From NCBI GenBank assembly GCA_947034895.1, contig OX344763.1, positions 19,871,001 to 19,935,000 of the forward strand: a stretch of DNA of 64,000 nt, written 5' to 3'. Of the stretch, positions 60,534 to 64,000 are shown in pieces. The DNA is from Rhytidiadelphus loreus. Its lineage: Eukaryota; Streptophyta; Bryopsida; Hypnales; Hylocomiaceae. Within the stretch, counting starts at the first letter, position 1, and each line of letters starts with the position of its first letter. The notes beneath the pieces are model-generated. The model saw nothing but the letters and a program-made list of their open reading frames with translations. It ran no database searches and was not told the DNA's origin. The position numbers were made by a program, and so were the translations under genes.

Positions 60534-61305
60534 AACCCCCCAACGGTCCAAATTTGCCAATTTTTGGACAAAGGAACGGCCATTCTTTCCACCTCCACCC
60601 ATGGTCGCCCCTTACCCGAGGTCGCCCTTAAGAAGTCGCCCTGACCCGCGTTCTCCTCCATGTGAGGTCGCCCAAGACCCGAAGTCGCCTCTAGAAACCC
60701 CCCAACGGCCCAAATTTGCCAATTTTTGGACAAAGGAAAGGCCATTCTTTCCACCTCCACCCGCGGTCGCCCCTTACCCGAGGTCGCCCTTAAGAAGTCG
60801 CCCTGACCCGCGTTCTCCTCCATGCAAGGTCGCCCAAGACCCGAAGTCGCCCCTAAAAATCCCCTAACAGCCCAAATTTGTCAATTTTTGGACAAAGGAA
60901 GGGCCATTCTTTCCACCTCCACCCGCGGTCGCCCCTTATCCGAGGTCGCCCTGACCTGCATTCTCCTCCATGCGAGGTCGCCCAAGACCCGAAGTTGCCC
61001 CTAGAAACCCCCAACGGCCCAAATTTGCCAATTTTTGGACAAAGGAAGGGCCATTCTTTCCACCTCCACCCGCGATCGCCCCTTACCCGAGGTCGCCCTG
61101 ACCCGCGTTCTCCTCTATGCAAGGTCGCCCAAGACCCGAAGTCGCCCCTAGAAACCCCCCAACGGCCCAAATTTGCCAATTTTTGGACGAACGGAGGGCC
61201 ATTCTATCCACCTCCACCCACAGTCACCCCTTACCCGAGGTCGCCCTTAAGAAGTCGCCCTGACCTGCGTTCTCCTCCATGAGAGGTCGCCCAAGAGTCA
61301 AAGTT
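60534..61305. repeat. Satellite of five 147-162-bp units rich in GGTCGCCC
   Basis: Units begin GAAACCCCCCAACGGCCCAA (60,534, 60,694, about 60,856, about 61,005 and 61,152), continue AATTTGCCAATTTTTGGACA, then CACCTCCACCCGCGGTCGCC and CGAGGTCGCCC. Longer units carry an extra CTTAAGAAGTCGCC. Within each unit the octamer GGTCGCCC recurs. The Pro/Arg-rich open frames on both strands (60,488-61,282) are produced by this repeat and are not called as genes. Confidence 0.93.
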
Positions 61306-61739
61306 ACTTGAAATACGCATTGGATTGCATTTTTTGGGTGATGAAAGTAGAAATTGACAACTTCATTTGAGCCAATTAAATTTGTTTTAGTTTGCTAGGT
61401 ACATTAGTGGACCTACGTTGTTAGGTGAGTTAAGTAAATGGACCTTGATGAGATCAAATTTCATAGCTTTGACACCTAATCTCATTTATTAGAAATGAAA
61501 GCTCTTCTAAAAATCTAGTTGCTTTGAATTCTCTATAGTACTACCTGTATTTGATAATATCTTGTTTGATCTATTAATCAACTCTAGTATATAAATTTTA
61601 TGGCAAGATGTCATCTTCTATTGAACAGTCAAGTTCTACAAACATGCAATTTTGTTAAATATATATCAATGGTTCATTTTCATTTATTCGATTGGGATTA
61701 CATGATATGAAATAAATCAAATAAGAAAGATCATACATA

Positions 61740-62880
61740 TCTCTCCATCTATTTTTTTGTATTTCAAAAATCATTTGATAAATTATACACTTATAGAATG
61801 ACTATTTGAGATTTGTTTAAATCCGTAGGGGAAATTTTCATTAAAATCTCTTCCCCACTAATTTAGAAGTGAATATGGTAAATAATTCATAAGTACAAAG
61901 ATGTTTGGAGAATCAAGAAAATTAAATGGGGAAGGTATTGCAAATATTTTCATGCATTATTTTGTATTTTGAAATACACTTCATAAATTATAGACCCCTT
62001 TAGTAGGATAATTCGTTGAAATTTGCATAAATTAAATCAAAAGGGGAAGTTTTCATTTAAATTCCTTCCCCACTAATTTTTTAAGTTAGGGATGAAGGTG
62101 GTAAATAATTCATGAGTACAAAGAAGCTTGGAGAATCAAGAAAATTAAATGGGGAAGGTATTGCAAATATCTTCATGCATTATTTTGTATCTTGAAAAAT
62201 AATTTATAAATAATACACCCATAGGATAAGTCTTTGAGATTTGCATAAATCAAAAGGGGAAGTTTTAATTCAAGTCTCTTCCCTCTAATTTTAAAGTTAG
62301 AGATAAAGGTGGTAAATAATTCATAAGTAGTTGAGTACAAGGATGCTTGGAGAATCAAGAAAATTAAATGGGGAAGGTATTGCAAATATCTCCATTCATT
62401 ATTTTGTATTTTGAAATACATTTGATAAATAATACTCCCATAGGATGATTATTTGAGATTGCATATATTAAATCAAATGGAATAATTCTTATTTAAATCT
62501 CTTTCTTCTAATTTTTAAGCTTGAAATTAAAGTGGTAAATAATACATGAGTATGATGAATTGATGATATTTGGAGGATAGTGAAATTCAAAATGGAAAGC
62601 TCTTTCTAAAATCTACATTTTATTATTTATTATTTTAAAATCTACTTCATAAATAATACCCTGGTAGGATGACTTTTAGAGATTTGCATAATTCAAGAGG
62701 AGAAGCTCTAATTTAAATCTCTTTCCTCTATTTTTAAATTTTAGATGAAGGTGGTAAATTATACATAAGTACGATGATGCATAGAGAATAGAGAAAATCA
62801 AATAGGAATGTTTTTATACAAATCTTCAGAGGGTGTTCAAATTTAAAATCCACTTGTTAAATAATACACTGATAGGATGT
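61740..62880. repeat. Degenerate tandem repeat of about 220-230 bp
   Basis: AAATTAAATGGGGAAGGTAT occurs at about 61,919, 62,145 and 62,365, each followed by CATTATTTTGTAT(C/T)TTGAAA and later GGTAAATAATTCAT(A/G)AGTA. More diverged units flank these on both sides. The array is AT-rich and non-coding. Confidence 0.85.
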
Positions 62881-62883
62881 TAA

Positions 62884-63796
62884 TCTCTAAACTCTCATTG
62901 TCTTCACAAGGGGCAAATGGATTTTGGCCAAGTTCCTATATGGTCAAATTTTTATGAAAAGATACTAAAAAAAAATTAGCTTTCTAGGAATGTAATTTTT
63001 ATTTTAATTGGTGCCTAGGAGCAAGAGTTATACAACAATTAGCTTTGATCTAAATTAAATCATTTGGATGAGCAAAAACAAATCTTGAAAAATTTGAGTA
63101 AAAAATTAATTTTTTTTCTCATATATTTTATTTTATTTTCATATGGAAAGCTTTTATTCATTTCATTTGGATTTATGATATGAAGAGGTTGCCAAGAAGT
63201 TGTAGAGCATCTTGTTTTGCAAGCAATTATAATATTGATTTGTAAAATATAGGTATAGGATTTGTTTTTGAGTTCAATTTTCAGAAAAATTCAGAACAAA
63301 TAGGTCCACCAATTTAACATTGATTGTTAGAACAATCTCACTATTGGAATTAGTGAGTTTTAATTCCATCTTAGAGCTATTAATGATTTAGTTTTTCCCT
63401 CTATGATACCTTCTTCTACTAAATAAATTTTTAAATAATGAAAATTACATTATATTTTAAACTTTTATTTTTTCTATATTTTCAACTCAATTCTGAATGA
63501 TGAAAAAAAAACTAAATTCAAGATCTACAATTCAAACTATTTAAATTAAGAAGATTTGAAGTCTCTTAAACTAGTTTGCCATTGTGCCAAGAAAACACAA
63601 TTTCTTCACTTTGAATGCATTTATCTTGCAATCTATGTGGTCAAAATGTCTGAAATTTTTTCTATGCATTCTCAAACTATTATATTGCAAGATCCTATGG
63701 TAACATATGGAAAAAAAATACCATTCTAAATTTTTTTTCTCTTTGCAATTTGCACAAAAATGACAGTTTTGAGTGTTTTTTGACAATTGCAACAAG
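62884..63796. mobile_element. TTAA-family element, right end missing
   Basis: TTAA (62,880-62,883) is followed by TCTCTAAACTCTC. The interior has the family phrases ATCTTGCAATCTATGTGGTC (about 63,621) and GACAGTTTTGAGTGTTTTTT (about 63,762). The right end is replaced by GTCGCCC-rich sequence at about 63,797, the mirror of the situation at 58,975. Confidence 0.65.
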
Positions 63797-63935
63797 GAGG
63801 TCGCCCCCCTGGACCAACAGTCGCCCTAATTTTAGAACCCGTACTCGCCCCATTTGTACTTGCACGCGCCCCCATCCGCAGTCACCCAAGGCTAAAGTAC
63901 ATGCGCCCCTACCCGCAGTCGCCCAAGTTGGCTTT
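63797..63935. repeat. GTCGCCC-rich island
   Basis: GGTCGCCCCCCTGGACC, CAGTCGCCCTAATTTT, CATCCGCAGTCACCC and CTACCCGCAGTCGCCC recur within about 130 bases. This is related to the satellite at 60.5 kb and the island at 58.9 kb. The short open frames here are repeat-derived. Confidence 0.7.
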
Positions 63936-64000
63936 CCATGTCATTTTGTAAACCTTGCCACGTAGGCAAAATCTATTTACCATGGGGTAAATTTTTTTAC

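Noticed and set aside
60488..61282. Pro/Arg-rich open frames of 88-134 codons
   Set aside because: They are products of a 147-162-bp satellite and appear on both strands.
1..64000. LTR retrotransposon or LINE
   Set aside because: No reverse transcriptase, integrase or protease motif was seen in any frame, and no convincing pair of LTRs; the direct repeats at 29.7 and 32.4 kb lack TG...CA ends.

Overview
The window looks like nuclear DNA of a land plant or streptophyte. It carries spliced, GT-AG intron-containing cytochrome P450 genes of the plant CYP72 clan, a short stretch of the plant telomere motif TTTAGGG, and many small inverted-repeat transposons in very AT-rich DNA. A bryophyte, lycophyte, fern or charophyte would fit, but the sequence alone does not decide the species. 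I saw no rRNA, tRNA, CRISPR array or reverse transcriptase.

Layout. (1) 1-3.1 kb is AT-rich with no gene found. (2) 3.1-20.8 kb is a sharply different GC-rich block. It contains a satellite-like field of a 20-bp palindrome (TTCAGACCGCGCGGTCTGAA), then a long decayed intron-containing gene (5.7-11.3 kb) with a ParB-like motif, a beta-class N6/N4 DNA-methylase-like region, an acidic tract and a coiled coil. After that come a gene with an FCP1/NIF-type phosphatase-like domain (11.7-13.4 kb), a series of about 1-kb imperfect inverted repeats (14.1-19.9 kb) and a direct repeat (20.1-20.8 kb). (3) 20.8-46.4 kb holds a P450 family on the minus strand: an exon-3 remnant at 21.1 kb, a broken copy at 23.7-28.0 kb and an intact five-exon copy at 42.3-46.3 kb. 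The two larger copies start about 18.3 kb apart and share exon lengths and intron 1 sequence. The broken copy has transposons in its TATA box, its first exon and the place where its fourth exon should continue. (4) 28-42 kb and 46.4-64 kb are AT-rich with no convincing gene, but full of non-autonomous elements and satellites. They include a 322-bp family with 4-bp target duplications, TTAA-flanked piggyBac-like elements, CACTA-type elements with 3-bp duplications, a CATTAG-ended family, a 2.2-kb element with 618-bp inverted-repeat arms, and GTCGCCC-rich satellite islands.

The most interesting unit is the GC-rich block. A eukaryotic-style gene with ParB-like and DNA-methylase-like regions sits among many copies of a GC-rich palindrome. 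Three copies lie inside its first intron, and degenerate copies lie inside the 322-bp elements near the P450 genes. The gene's frame is kept across long distances but carries seven in-frame stops, all TAG, and two shifts near C-runs. This suggests an old methylated mobile element, or less likely an unusual decoding. That the palindromes are binding or modification sites for this protein is a hypothesis only.
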